From Nesterenkonia lutea (GTDB lineage: Bacteria; Actinomycetota; Actinomycetes; Actinomycetales; Micrococcaceae), in contig NZ_JADBED010000001.1 of NCBI RefSeq assembly GCF_014873955.1, positions 434,001 to 498,000 on the forward strand: DNA of 64,000 nucleotides. Reading direction: 5' to 3'. Under the pieces are notes generated by a model. That model was not told the DNA's origin. It saw only the letters and a program-made list of their open reading frames with translations, and did not search any database. The position numbers were made by a program, and so were the translations under genes. Below, in pieces: positions 26,522-33,819 of this stretch (its first letter is position 1; each line of letters starts with the position of its first letter).

Positions 26522-27993
26522 ACGGCGCACCCCAGAGCCGGCGCACCGGTTCACGCGCACTGAGCGCCGCCATGGTCGCCGGACTCGCACTCGGCTCAGC
26601 AGTGGTGGCAGCCCCGGCCGCCCACGCCGACGAGTGGCGGGACCAGCAGTACTGGCTGGAGGACTATGGCGTCACCGAGGCCTGGGAGACCACCCGCGGC
26701 GAGGGGATGACCATCGCCGTCATCGACACCGGCGTCGATTCCTCCCACCCCACCCTTGCAGGGGCGGTGGTGGGCGGCGCGGATGTCTCCGGAGCCGGCG
26801 ACGGCGGGGCCCCCGTCGACCAGATCGCCACCGAGCATGGAACTCTGGTCGCCTCGCTGGCCGCCGGCCGCGGCACCTCGGAAGAGGCCGAGGAGGTCGC
26901 CGAGCTCGTCGAGGGAGACTTCGAGGACCTCGATGAGGACGAGTGGGAGGACTGGTGGGATGACTTTGAGTCTGACCTCGAGGAGATCTACGGCGAGGAC
27001 TGGCAGGAGGCGGTCGACACGGAGGCGCTCGAGGAGTTCGAGGAGACCCGCTCCGCCCCGCGCGAGCTGACCCAGGACGAGACCGGCGACGACGGCGTGG
27101 TCGGCGTCGCCCCGGAGGCCTCCATCCTCTCCGTCTCGCTGCTGCTGGAGGATCCCAACCCCTATGGCGGAGGTACCGAGGAGCAGATCGCCGAGGCCGT
27201 GACCTGGGCGGTGGACAACGGTGCCGACATCATCAACATGTCCCTGGGCTCCGGCTTCCAGGAATGGCCCGAGTCCTGGGATGAGGCCTTCCTCTACGCC
27301 GAGGAGAACGATGTCCTCGTCGTCGCGGCCTCGGGCAACCGCGCCTCGGGTCATCTCTCGGTGGGCGCGCCCGCGACCATCCCTGGGGTGCTCGCCGTGG
27401 CCGGAGTGGACGAGCAGCGCAGCATCAGCGAGGACTCCTCCTCGCAGGGCATCGCGATCGGCATCGCCGCCGCGTCCGAGCCCCTGGTCGGCGCGGTCCC
27501 CGGCGGGGACTACATGCAATGGAACGGCACCTCCGGTGCTGCCCCGATCGTCTCCGGCGCCGCGGCGCTGGTCTGGGCGGCGAACCCCGAGCTCAGCGCC
27601 GCTGAGGTCAAACACCGGGTGCTCTCCACGGCTGACTCCGAGGGGGCCGACGGCGTCGACCCCGAGTACGGGCACGGTGTGCTCGATGTCGCCGATGCCG
27701 TGAGCGGGGAGGTCCCAGCCTTCGATGCGTCCCAGTACCCGACCTTGGCTGAATGGGTGCGCGTACATCGCCGCGGCCAGGTCGAGGAGACCGAGCAGCA
27801 GGAGATCCCGGAGGACGCCGGCGTCGTGGCCGGCCCCGAGGGTGAGCCCCGGGCCATGCCCGAGGCCAGCCGGGCCAGCACTGCGCAGGACTGGGCCGGG
27901 CCGGTGGCACTGGGTGCCGCAGCACTGCTGATCGTCGCGGTGATCACCATGGCCGCGGTGCACTACAACCTCGTGCGCAGACAGGACCCCTGA
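26518..27993 (+). CDS. Membrane-anchored subtilisin-family serine peptidase with acidic insertion
   Basis: A 491-residue S8 protease. It has a signal peptide (SAAMVAGLALGSAVVAAPAA, about residues 18-37), the catalytic Asp in TIAVIDTGVDSSHP near 69, His in TEHGTLVAS near 106, oxyanion Asn in VVAASGNRAS and the nucleophile Ser in NGTSGAAPIVSGAAALVWA near 338. A C-terminal helix (WAGPVALGAAALLIVAVITM) and a basic tail anchor it to the membrane, the mycosin layout. Between His and the core lies an insertion (about 121-178) in which roughly 30 of 58 residues are Asp or Glu. No type VII secretion genes are nearby, so its substrate is unknown. ATG 26518 overlaps the ppx stop. Confidence 0.88.
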   Translation: MNGAPQSRRTGSRALSAAMVAGLALGSAVVAAPAAHADEWRDQQYWLEDYGVTEAWETTRGEGMTIAVIDTGVDSSHPTLAGAVVGGADVSGAGDGGAPVDQIATEHGTLVASLAAGRGTSEEAEEVAELVEGDFEDLDEDEWEDWWDDFESDLEEIYGEDWQEAVDTEALEEFEETRSAPRELTQDETGDDGVVGVAPEASILSVSLLLEDPNPYGGGTEEQIAEAVTWAVDNGADIINMSLGSGFQEWPESWDEAFLYAEENDVLVVAASGNRASGHLSVGAPATIPGVLAVAGVDEQRSISEDSSSQGIAIGIAAASEPLVGAVPGGDYMQWNGTSGAAPIVSGAAALVWAANPELSAAEVKHRVLSTADSEGADGVDPEYGHGVLDVADAVSGEVPAFDASQYPTLAEWVRVHRRGQVEETEQQEIPEDAGVVAGPEGEPRAMPEASRASTAQDWAGPVALGAAALLIVAVITMAAVHYNLVRRQDP

Positions 27994-28054
27994 GCTCTGC
28001 TCAGCCGCCCCTGCAGCCGCTGGACGACCAGACCATTCAATGCAGAGCAACGTA

Positions 28055-28060
28055 TAGGAT
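28055..28060 (+). promoter_or_regulatory. Leaderless -10 box for ndh
   Basis: TAGGAT ends seven bases before ATG 28068. The GAAGG just before that ATG is only two bases away, too close for a ribosome site. Confidence 0.45.
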
Positions 28061-28067
28061 GAAGGAT

Positions 28068-29459
28068 ATGGCTATCTCTCAGACACTTTCCGCGAAACCC
28101 CGCGTCCTCATCGTCGGCGGCGGCTACGTCGGTCTCACCACCGCACAGCTGCTGCAGAAGAAGGTGAAGGCCGCCGGCGGCATCGTCACCGTCGTTGACC
28201 CGATGCCCTACATGACCTACCAGCCCTTCCTTCCGGAGGTCGTGGGCGGTCACATCGAGGCCCGGCACGCAGTGGTCTCCCACCGCCGCCACCTCAAGGA
28301 CTCCGAGATCATCACCGGCAAGGTCACCGGCGTGGATCACGACGGACGCACCGCCACTGTGGAGCTCTCCCAGGGCGAGACCGTGGAGCTGCCCTACCAG
28401 GACATCATCATGGCCGCCGGCGCGACCACGAAGACCTTCCCCATCGAGGGCCTGGCTGAACACGGCATCGGCCTGAAGACCATCGAAGAGGCGCTGACGC
28501 TGCGCAATCACATCCTCGAGCGCATCGAGGCCGCCTCGGTGATGACCGACGAGAAGGCCAAGTCCCGCGCCTTGACGTTCACCGTGGTGGGCGGCGGCTT
28601 CGCCGGCATCGAGACCATCGCGGAGATGGAAGACATCATCCGCGCCGCCGTGGGTGCGAACCCGCGCGTGGGCCAGACCGATGTGCGCATCGTCATGGTC
28701 GAAGCCATGGGTCGCGTCATGCCCGAGGTGACCGAGGACCAGGCCGTCGGCGTGGTCGAGCACCTCCGCGGTCGCGGCATCGAGGTGCTGCTCAACACCT
28801 CGCTGGGCTCCGTCGTGGACGGCGAGCTGACGCTGATCAACATGGGGGACAAGTCCGAGGCTGATCGTTTCGAGTCCGACACCCTGGTGTGGACCGCAGG
28901 CGTGGCCGCAAACGTGGTCGCCAAGAACTCCGGCTTCCCGGTGGATCCCCGCGGCCGCGTCACCGGCGCCGCGACCCTGCAGATCGCCGATGAGGATGGC
29001 AAGGTGCTGCAGAATGCCTGGACCGCGGGCGACATCTCCGCGATCCCGGACCTCTCCGGCGGAGGGCTCCCCGACGGCACCTGCGTGCCCAACGCCCAGC
29101 ATGCTTCGCGCCAGGCCAAGGTGCTGGCGAAGAACCTGCTGGCTGCGAGCTATGGTCAGGGCCAGCTCAGCGAGTACAAGCACGACTCCCTCGGAGCCGT
29201 CGCCGGCCTGGGCATGTTCCAGGGCGTGGGCAACCCGCTCAAGGTCAAGATCAGCGGATTCCCCGCCTGGATGGCACACCGCGGCTACCACGCCATGGCG
29301 ATCCCCACGATGGAGCGCAAGATCCGCGTGGTCGGCGGCTGGATCAACGAGCTCGTGCTGGGCCGGGACTACACCCCGGTGCGCGACCTGGAGACCCCCT
29401 ACCGCCAGTTCCAGGAAGCTGCAGGAGGCGGAAAGAAGAAGGAAACCTCACCGAGCTGA
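28068..29459 (+). CDS. ndh: Type II NADH:quinone oxidoreductase
   Basis: A 463-residue non-proton-pumping NADH dehydrogenase passing electrons from NADH to menaquinone. The FAD fold VLIVGGGYVGLTTAQLLQKK is near residues 13-32, the NAD fold FTVVGGGFAGIETIAEMED near 167-185, and the FAD-ribityl segment AWTAGDISAIPD near 322-333. The membrane-association region LGMFQGVGNPLKVKISGFPAW is near 383-403. ATG 28068 is preferred to ATG 28059 because of the -10 placement and the normal family start. A 9-bp stem with CTTTCT follows at 29493-29515. Together with sdh it feeds the quinone pool. Confidence 0.92.
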   Translation: MAISQTLSAKPRVLIVGGGYVGLTTAQLLQKKVKAAGGIVTVVDPMPYMTYQPFLPEVVGGHIEARHAVVSHRRHLKDSEIITGKVTGVDHDGRTATVELSQGETVELPYQDIIMAAGATTKTFPIEGLAEHGIGLKTIEEALTLRNHILERIEAASVMTDEKAKSRALTFTVVGGGFAGIETIAEMEDIIRAAVGANPRVGQTDVRIVMVEAMGRVMPEVTEDQAVGVVEHLRGRGIEVLLNTSLGSVVDGELTLINMGDKSEADRFESDTLVWTAGVAANVVAKNSGFPVDPRGRVTGAATLQIADEDGKVLQNAWTAGDISAIPDLSGGGLPDGTCVPNAQHASRQAKVLAKNLLAASYGQGQLSEYKHDSLGAVAGLGMFQGVGNPLKVKISGFPAWMAHRGYHAMAIPTMERKIRVVGGWINELVLGRDYTPVRDLETPYRQFQEAAGGGKKKETSPS

Positions 29460-29492
29460 CCAATAGGCATGATGCAGAGCTGAGACAAGAAG

Positions 29493-29515
29493 GCGGGCTG
29501 TCAGTGACAGCCCGC
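29493..29515 (+). terminator. Intrinsic terminator after ndh
   Basis: GCGGGCTGT pairs with ACAGCCCGC across a 5-base loop and is followed by TTTCT. It separates ndh from the tRNA gene that begins six bases later. Confidence 0.8.
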
Positions 29516-29520
29516 TTTCT

Positions 29521-29594
29521 GCCCCTATAGCCCAATCGGCAGAGGCAACCGACTTAAAATCGGTCCAGTGTGGGTTCGAGTCCCACTGGGGGCA
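29521..29594 (+). tRNA. tRNA-Leu (anticodon TAA) with short variable loop
   Basis: A 74-base tRNA. The acceptor GCCCCTA pairs with TGGGGGC (one T-G), with discriminator A and CC following but no encoded final A. The D arm has a 3-bp GCC/GGC stem with an 11-base loop containing GG. The anticodon arm is ACCGA-CTTAAAA-TCGGT, so the anticodon is TAA, reading UUA leucine codons. The T arm is GTGGG-TTCGAGT-CCCAC. The variable region is only five bases (CCAGT), whereas leucine tRNAs normally carry a long arm. The identity is called from the anticodon; the D arm does look leucine-like. Confidence 0.88.
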
Positions 29595-29721
29595 CCTCCA
29601 GTGATGTGCACGACCAGCCTCTCGCCATGGGTGAGTATGCGAGGATTCGGCTGAGGATGAGTGCACAGGTGAGGAAACGCGCCGACGCGGGTTCGGCGGC
29701 GGGATCCTCGCCCGGCCCGGC

Positions 29722-30330
29722 TCAGCGCACACCGCGGGCGGCGAGGGCCTCTGCGGTCTCCTCGGCGTGGCGCAGGCTCATCACCAGCAGCGGCATCACC
29801 GTGGCACGTGGAGTGGGCCGCATGCCGCGTGCGCGCTGGGCCTCGCGGATCTCGGAGTAGAAGGACAGGATCACGGGCACGGAGCGGATCGTCAGCGAGA
29901 GGCCCAGTGAGATGCGCTCCGAGCTGAGTCCGAATCGGGCCAGCTGGGGGTCCAGCGGACGCAGCAGCCTCTCGCAGCCGGAGAGGATGTCAGAGGTCGC
30001 CGTGCTCAGGGTGAACAGAGCCGCCAGCAGAACGACGGCGAGCACCCGGGTCAAGTTGAACGCCGTCTCTGCGGGGCTCAGGAAGATCAGCCCCGGGAGG
30101 GTCAGCACCAGCACGAGCCATTTGAGCCGCCAGAGCTGGGCCAGCAGGGCTCCCGGGCCGAGGCCGGAGAGCACATAGCCGGCCAGCACACTGGCCCAGA
30201 TCACCAGCAGCACCCAGGGGTTCTCGCGGAAGATCGACGCGGACAGGGCGGCGAGAAAGATGAAGAGGAACTTCGCGCCCACCGGCATGCGGTGCAGCGC
30301 GGAGCGTCCGGCGCGGTAGAGCGGGATCAT
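29722..30330 (-). CDS. bioN: ECF transporter transmembrane (T) component, BioN-like
   Basis: A 202-residue membrane protein with about five helices, forming the scaffold of an energy-coupling-factor importer. The coupling motifs that contact the ATPases are visible as REAQRARGM and AEALAARGVR near the C-terminus (Ala-Arg-Gly). The N-terminus (LHRMPVGAKFLFIF) is the usual T-component start. It follows bioY by 70 bases on the same strand, so it should serve biotin uptake. No ATP-binding bioM gene accompanies it, so the ATPase must come from elsewhere. It ends 127 bases from the tRNA-Leu gene. Confidence 0.85.
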   Translation of the reverse strand: MIPLYRAGRSALHRMPVGAKFLFIFLAALSASIFRENPWVLLVIWASVLAGYVLSGLGPGALLAQLWRLKWLVLVLTLPGLIFLSPAETAFNLTRVLAVVLLAALFTLSTATSDILSGCERLLRPLDPQLARFGLSSERISLGLSLTIRSVPVILSFYSEIREAQRARGMRPTPRATVMPLLVMSLRHAEETAEALAARGVR

Positions 30331-30333
30331 GGG

Positions 30334-30381
30334 ACCGCCGAGTTCCTGCGTCGCAGCACCGCCGAGTCCCTGCCTCGCAGC
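30334..30381. repeat. 24-base tandem duplication between bioY and bioN
   Basis: Two head-to-tail 24-base units (30334-30357 and 30358-30381) differ at two positions. They occupy most of the 70-base gap between the genes and encode nothing obvious. Confidence 0.75.
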
Positions 30382-30400
30382 GCCAGCCTGCCTGGCAGCA

Positions 30401-31039
30401 TCACCGGGATGCCGGTCGCCGCCGCTCGCGGGCGTGGGTGAAGGGCGCGGGATAGGCCCGCGCCAGTGAATGGGTCAGCGTCACCGCGATCGCTGTCTTG
30501 ATCGCATCGCCGGGGAGGAAGGCGAGATTGAGCAGCAGCGCCTGCTCCAGGCTCAGTCCCAGCTGGAAGGCCATCACCGGCAGACCGCAGGCGTAGACCA
30601 CGAGGATCCCGCCGAGCAGCGTTCCGGTGATGGTGCGCCAGAGTCGCAGCGGCCAGGACGACTGGGTGATGAGCCCGACGACGAAGGCTCCCGGTATCCA
30701 GCCCAGGGCGAAGCCCGCGCTGGGCCCCGCGAACGCGCCGAGGCCGCCCGACCCCTGCGAGAGCAGCGGCAGGCCAGCCACGACCAGCAGGTGCAGCAGC
30801 GCGATGGCTCCTGCCCCGCGCCACGGGCCGAGCACCGCCCCGGCGAGCATCACGCCCAGGGTCTGCAGGGTGATGGGGACGCCGCCGGCCAGCGGGATCG
30901 CCGGAAGCTGGCCCAGCACCGCGACCAGGGCCGCGAACATGGCCATCTGGGAGATGCTTCGCACGGCTGAGCTGGTGCCGAGCGGGGCGCTGCGGGTCGC
31001 GGGGGAGGCGGGGGTCTGGTGCTGAGATCTGTTGAACAC
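30401..31039 (-). CDS. bioY: BioY biotin transporter substrate-binding subunit
   Basis: A 212-residue ECF S-component that binds biotin and imports it with the T-component and ATPases. Six helices fit the BioY fold. Conserved stretches are LPAIPLAGGVPITLQTLGVM near residues 45-64, LLVVAGLPLLSQGSGGLGAF near 84-103, GPSAGFALGWIPGAFVVG near 105-122, and FLPGDAIKTAIA near 174-185. GTG 31039 is supported by a TATATT box six bases upstream. A perfect TTGAAC-ACC-GTTCAA palindrome covers the start codon, pointing to repression by a BioQ-type regulator. The N-terminal 30 residues are a polar extension. Confidence 0.9.
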   Translation of the reverse strand: MFNRSQHQTPASPATRSAPLGTSSAVRSISQMAMFAALVAVLGQLPAIPLAGGVPITLQTLGVMLAGAVLGPWRGAGAIALLHLLVVAGLPLLSQGSGGLGAFAGPSAGFALGWIPGAFVVGLITQSSWPLRLWRTITGTLLGGILVVYACGLPVMAFQLGLSLEQALLLNLAFLPGDAIKTAIAVTLTHSLARAYPAPFTHARERRRPASR

Positions 31040-31046
31040 CGTTCAA
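31032..31046. promoter_or_regulatory. BioQ-like operator over the bioY start
   Basis: TTGAACACCGTTCAA is a perfect 6-3-6 inverted repeat, with core TGAAC-N3-GTTCA. It closely matches the actinobacterial BioQ (TetR family) operator described as TGAAC-N3-GTTAC. It covers the GTG and touches the -10 box, so binding would block transcription start. Confidence 0.65.
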
Positions 31047-31051
31047 ATATA
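31046..31051 (-). promoter_or_regulatory. Leaderless -10 box for bioY
   Basis: TATATT on the minus strand ends six bases before GTG 31039 and abuts the BioQ-like palindrome. Confidence 0.55.
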
Positions 31052-31151
31052 GCGCCCATCCCGGCTCAGGTTCGGCCTGCGGCGGATTCCCTGCGGATTT
31101 CCCGCCTCGAATCAGTCCACAGGGGGCCGGGGCGTTAGAATATTCAAGGAC

Positions 31152-31197
31152 TCGTCCCTCGCGGGAACGGCCGGTCGGCTGTGACCTGCGAGGACGA
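31152..31197 (+). promoter_or_regulatory. Possible leader hairpin of the Bax inhibitor-1 family gene
   Basis: TCGTCC...TCGC pairs with GCGA-GGACGA across about 25 bases, with one bulged C. TAGAAT at 31136-31141 is a plausible -10, so the stem would sit near the 5' end of a roughly 95-base leader. No named RNA family is recognised. Confidence 0.35.
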
Positions 31198-31240
31198 AAG
31201 ATGACATCCACCCGAGCACCGATAGGAGTGCGGTCACACC

Positions 31241-32164
31241 ATGTCCAACCCGATCTTCAACACCGGTGCCTTCCCTGACCAGTTCAGCGAGAAGAAGCGT
31301 GAGCGGCGCCGGTTCTATATGAATGACCAGGGTGGCGTCACCGAGCAGCAGCGCCGGCAGGCCCCCGCCCAGGGTCAGCCCTTCGCCGCGCAGTACGGCA
31401 TGCCGGGACAGCAGGCCGGCGCCGGACGCGCAGGTGCGGACCAGCTGAACCAGCAGTACAACCTGCCCGACGCCGCAGGTTCGCAGGGCGCCCCGATGAC
31501 CTACGACGACGTCATCCGCAAGACCGTCACCAGCTTCGCCGTCCTGCTGGTGGGTGCGGCGGTCGCCGTCGCACTCGGAGTGGTCATGCCCGGTCTGGTG
31601 ATGGGCCTCGCGCTCGTCGCCGTTCTGGTCGGCTTCGGCCTCGGACTGGTCAATGCCTTCAAGAAGGAGCCGAACCCGGCTCTGATCCTTGCCTACTCGG
31701 CCACCCAGGGCTTCTTCCTCGGTGCCATCACCATGATGCTCGAGGGCATGTTCCCAGGCATCGCCGTGCAGGCCGTGATGGCCACCGTGGCGGTCTTCGG
31801 CACCATCCTCGCGCTCTTCAAGTCCGGAAAGATCCGGGCCACTCCGAAGCTGAACAAGATCTTCTTCGTGGCGATCATCGGCTATGCCGTGTTCTCGCTG
31901 ATGAACTTTGGTCTCATGATATTCACCGACATGGGCATGTTCGGTCTGCGTTCAGGCTGGTTCGGCATCGCCATCGGCGTCTTCGCCATTCTGCTGGCCT
32001 CGTACTCCCTGGTCATGGACTTCACCAACATTCAGGAGGGTGTGGACGCAGGGGTCGCTCAGAAGTACGGCTGGGCCGCCGCCTTCGGTCTCACCGTCTC
32101 TCTGGTCTGGCTCTACATCGAGATCCTGCGAGTCATCGCGATCGTCCGTTCGATGGCTGAATGA
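31241..32164 (+). CDS. Bax inhibitor-1/YccA family membrane protein
   Basis: A 307-residue protein with seven hydrophobic segments after an 85-residue soluble N-terminus rich in Gln, Gly and Ala. The signature of the actinobacterial Bax inhibitor-1 branch is visible in TYDDVIRKTVTSFAVLLVGA near residues 87-106, LILAYSATQGFFLGAITMML near 148-167, and the C-terminal FTNIQEGVDAGVAQKYGWA with acidic residues in the last helices. Family members are proposed pH-gated calcium leak channels; the bacterial role is not established. ATG 31241 is the family start; the AGGAG site is about twelve bases away, rather distant. Two strong hairpins follow the gene. Confidence 0.88.
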   Translation: MSNPIFNTGAFPDQFSEKKRERRRFYMNDQGGVTEQQRRQAPAQGQPFAAQYGMPGQQAGAGRAGADQLNQQYNLPDAAGSQGAPMTYDDVIRKTVTSFAVLLVGAAVAVALGVVMPGLVMGLALVAVLVGFGLGLVNAFKKEPNPALILAYSATQGFFLGAITMMLEGMFPGIAVQAVMATVAVFGTILALFKSGKIRATPKLNKIFFVAIIGYAVFSLMNFGLMIFTDMGMFGLRSGWFGIAIGVFAILLASYSLVMDFTNIQEGVDAGVAQKYGWAAAFGLTVSLVWLYIEILRVIAIVRSMAE

Positions 32165-32172
32165 CCACCGGT

Positions 32173-32203
32173 GGGTTCAGCGCCGCAGCCTGGCGCTGAG
32201 CCC
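32173..32203 (+). terminator. Hairpin after the Bax inhibitor-1 family gene
   Basis: GGGTTCAGCGCC pairs with GGCGCTGAGCCC (12 bp, one wobble) only nine bases after the stop codon. There is no U-run, so it probably works with the stronger hairpin at 32228. Confidence 0.5.
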
Positions 32204-32227
32204 GCGATGCTCTCGTCCGAGAGCCGC

Positions 32228-32274
32228 CGGGCCCGTTCGACGCATTCGCTGCGTGGGACGGGCCCGTCCTTGTT
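32228..32274 (+). terminator. Intrinsic terminator
   Basis: A 17-position stem (CGGGCCCGTTCGACGCA opposite TGCGTGGGACGGGCCCG, one mismatch) closes a 5-base loop and is followed by TCCTTGTT. It isolates the AI-2E-family gene beginning at 32308. Confidence 0.75.
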
Positions 32275-32307
32275 AAGAACATGTGGATCCCATGTCAGGA
32301 TGGTCCA

Positions 32308-33819
32308 ATGAACACAGTCGAAAAGATCGAGCTGATGGAAGAGGACGTCCCGCCGCGGATGGCGGAGGAGCAGCGGATCCAGGATGACGTCCCCTGGGGC
32401 ATCCGGATCGCTGCCGCCTGGTCCTGGCGGGTCATCATGATCCTGGCCTTCATCGGCGTGCTGATCTGGCTGCTCAGCCATGTCTCGCTGCTGATCATCC
32501 CGCTGCTGGTCGCCGCCCTGCTGGCCACGCTTCTGCGCCCGCTCCACAACCTCTTCGTCAAGATCAGGTTTCCGCGCGTGCTGGCTGCGATCAGCAGCCT
32601 GCTCGTGCTCATCGGCCTGGTGGCCGGGCTGCTGTGGCTGGTCGGCCAGCAGCTCTTCACCGGGTTCGCCGAGATGGCCACCCAGGTCCAGGAGGGTCTC
32701 TTCGAGCTGGTGACCGTCGCGGAGGAGACTGCGGCTGGTTTCGGCGTCGAGATCTCCACCGATCAGATCAACCAGGGGCTCGAGGAAGGCCTGACCTACG
32801 TTCAGGACAACTCCGAAGCCATCCTCGGCGGTGCCATGAGCATCGGCTCCACCGCCGGCAACATCCTCGTGGGACTCGTCCTGGCTCTGTTCACCCTGGT
32901 CTTCTTCCTCGCCGACGGTCGCAAGATCTGGGACTTCATGGTGTTCTTCGCCCCCGGCAAGCACCGCCCCGCCATCCATGGTGCCGGTCGCCGCGGCTGG
33001 ACCGCGCTGGGATCCTATATGCGCATCCAGGTCTTCGTGGCTGCGGTGGACGCCGTGGGCATCGGCGTCGGCGCGGCCATCCTCGGCGTTCCGCTGGCGC
33101 TGCCGGTGGCGGTGCTGGTCTTCCTGGGCTCCTTCATCCCGGTGGTCGGCGCCGTGGTCACCGGATTCGTGGCCATCCTCCTGGCGCTGGTCGCCAACGG
33201 GCTGGTCAATGCGCTGTTCATGGTCGGCGTCGTGCTGCTGGTCCAGCAGATCGAGTCCAACATCCTGCAGCCCATCGTCATGGGCAAGGCAGTGAAGCTG
33301 CATCCGCTGGCAGTGATCCTCGCGGTGACCGCGGGCACCACTCTGCTGGGCATCGTGGGCGCCCTCTTCGCGGTGCCGGTGCTGGCCTTCGTGAACCGCG
33401 CCGCGCAGTACCTCGTGAAGGAGGAATGGCGATCAGACCCCGAGGCGAAGGCGATGGAGCGGCTGGAGAAGGAAGAAGCCATCAAGCGCGCCGCTGAGAA
33501 GGAGGTGCAGGAGGCGGAGGAGCAGGCCTCGCTGGCGAACATCACCCGGCGGCTGAAGGAGACCATCCCCGGCCTCAACCCCGACCGCCGAGCCTTCGCA
33601 CGTCGAGGCGGCGCTGCGGCGGGTACGGTGACACGCACCGAGACCCAGACAGACTCCACGACCCAGACCGGCTCGTCACCGCGCAGCGACCCGCAGGCGC
33701 CGGGTGAATCCGGGCCTGCGAGGTCGTCCAGGACACAGACCAGTGGCAGCTCGGGCGGGGAGACTACGATCGCCGGAGACGACCACCCCCGGCCGGAGGA
33801 TGAGGGCAGAAGAGAATGA
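32308..33819 (+). CDS. AI-2E family transporter (PerM/TqsA-like)
   Basis: A 503-residue membrane protein of the AI-2 exporter/PerM family with about eight helices. An N-terminal pair begins near residue 45 (IMILAFIGVLIWLL). A soluble region follows near residues 125-190. The C-terminal conserved block contains AILGVPLALPVAVLVFLGSF, GLVNALFMVGVVLLVQQIES and PIVMGKAVKLHPLAVILAV. Functions assigned in the family range from signal export to Na+/H+ antiport and divisome stability, so none is claimed. The last 110 residues are a charged cytoplasmic tail ending in a Ser/Thr/Gly-rich stretch. ATG 32308 is preferred to ATG 32281. Its stop overlaps the ilvA start. Confidence 0.85.
   Translation: MNTVEKIELMEEDVPPRMAEEQRIQDDVPWGIRIAAAWSWRVIMILAFIGVLIWLLSHVSLLIIPLLVAALLATLLRPLHNLFVKIRFPRVLAAISSLLVLIGLVAGLLWLVGQQLFTGFAEMATQVQEGLFELVTVAEETAAGFGVEISTDQINQGLEEGLTYVQDNSEAILGGAMSIGSTAGNILVGLVLALFTLVFFLADGRKIWDFMVFFAPGKHRPAIHGAGRRGWTALGSYMRIQVFVAAVDAVGIGVGAAILGVPLALPVAVLVFLGSFIPVVGAVVTGFVAILLALVANGLVNALFMVGVVLLVQQIESNILQPIVMGKAVKLHPLAVILAVTAGTTLLGIVGALFAVPVLAFVNRAAQYLVKEEWRSDPEAKAMERLEKEEAIKRAAEKEVQEAEEQASLANITRRLKETIPGLNPDRRAFARRGGAAAGTVTRTETQTDSTTQTGSSPRSDPQAPGESGPARSSRTQTSGSSGGETTIAGDDHPRPEDEGRRE

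Noticed and set aside
29448..29732. A 94-codon minus-strand ORF across the tRNA gene
   Set aside because: Its peptide PQWDSNPHWTDFKSVASA is the familiar false translation of an antisense tRNA.
30327..31211. A 294-codon minus-strand frame covering bioY, considered as a missing bioM
   Set aside because: No Walker or ABC signature is present; it is another frame of bioY plus the 24-base duplication.
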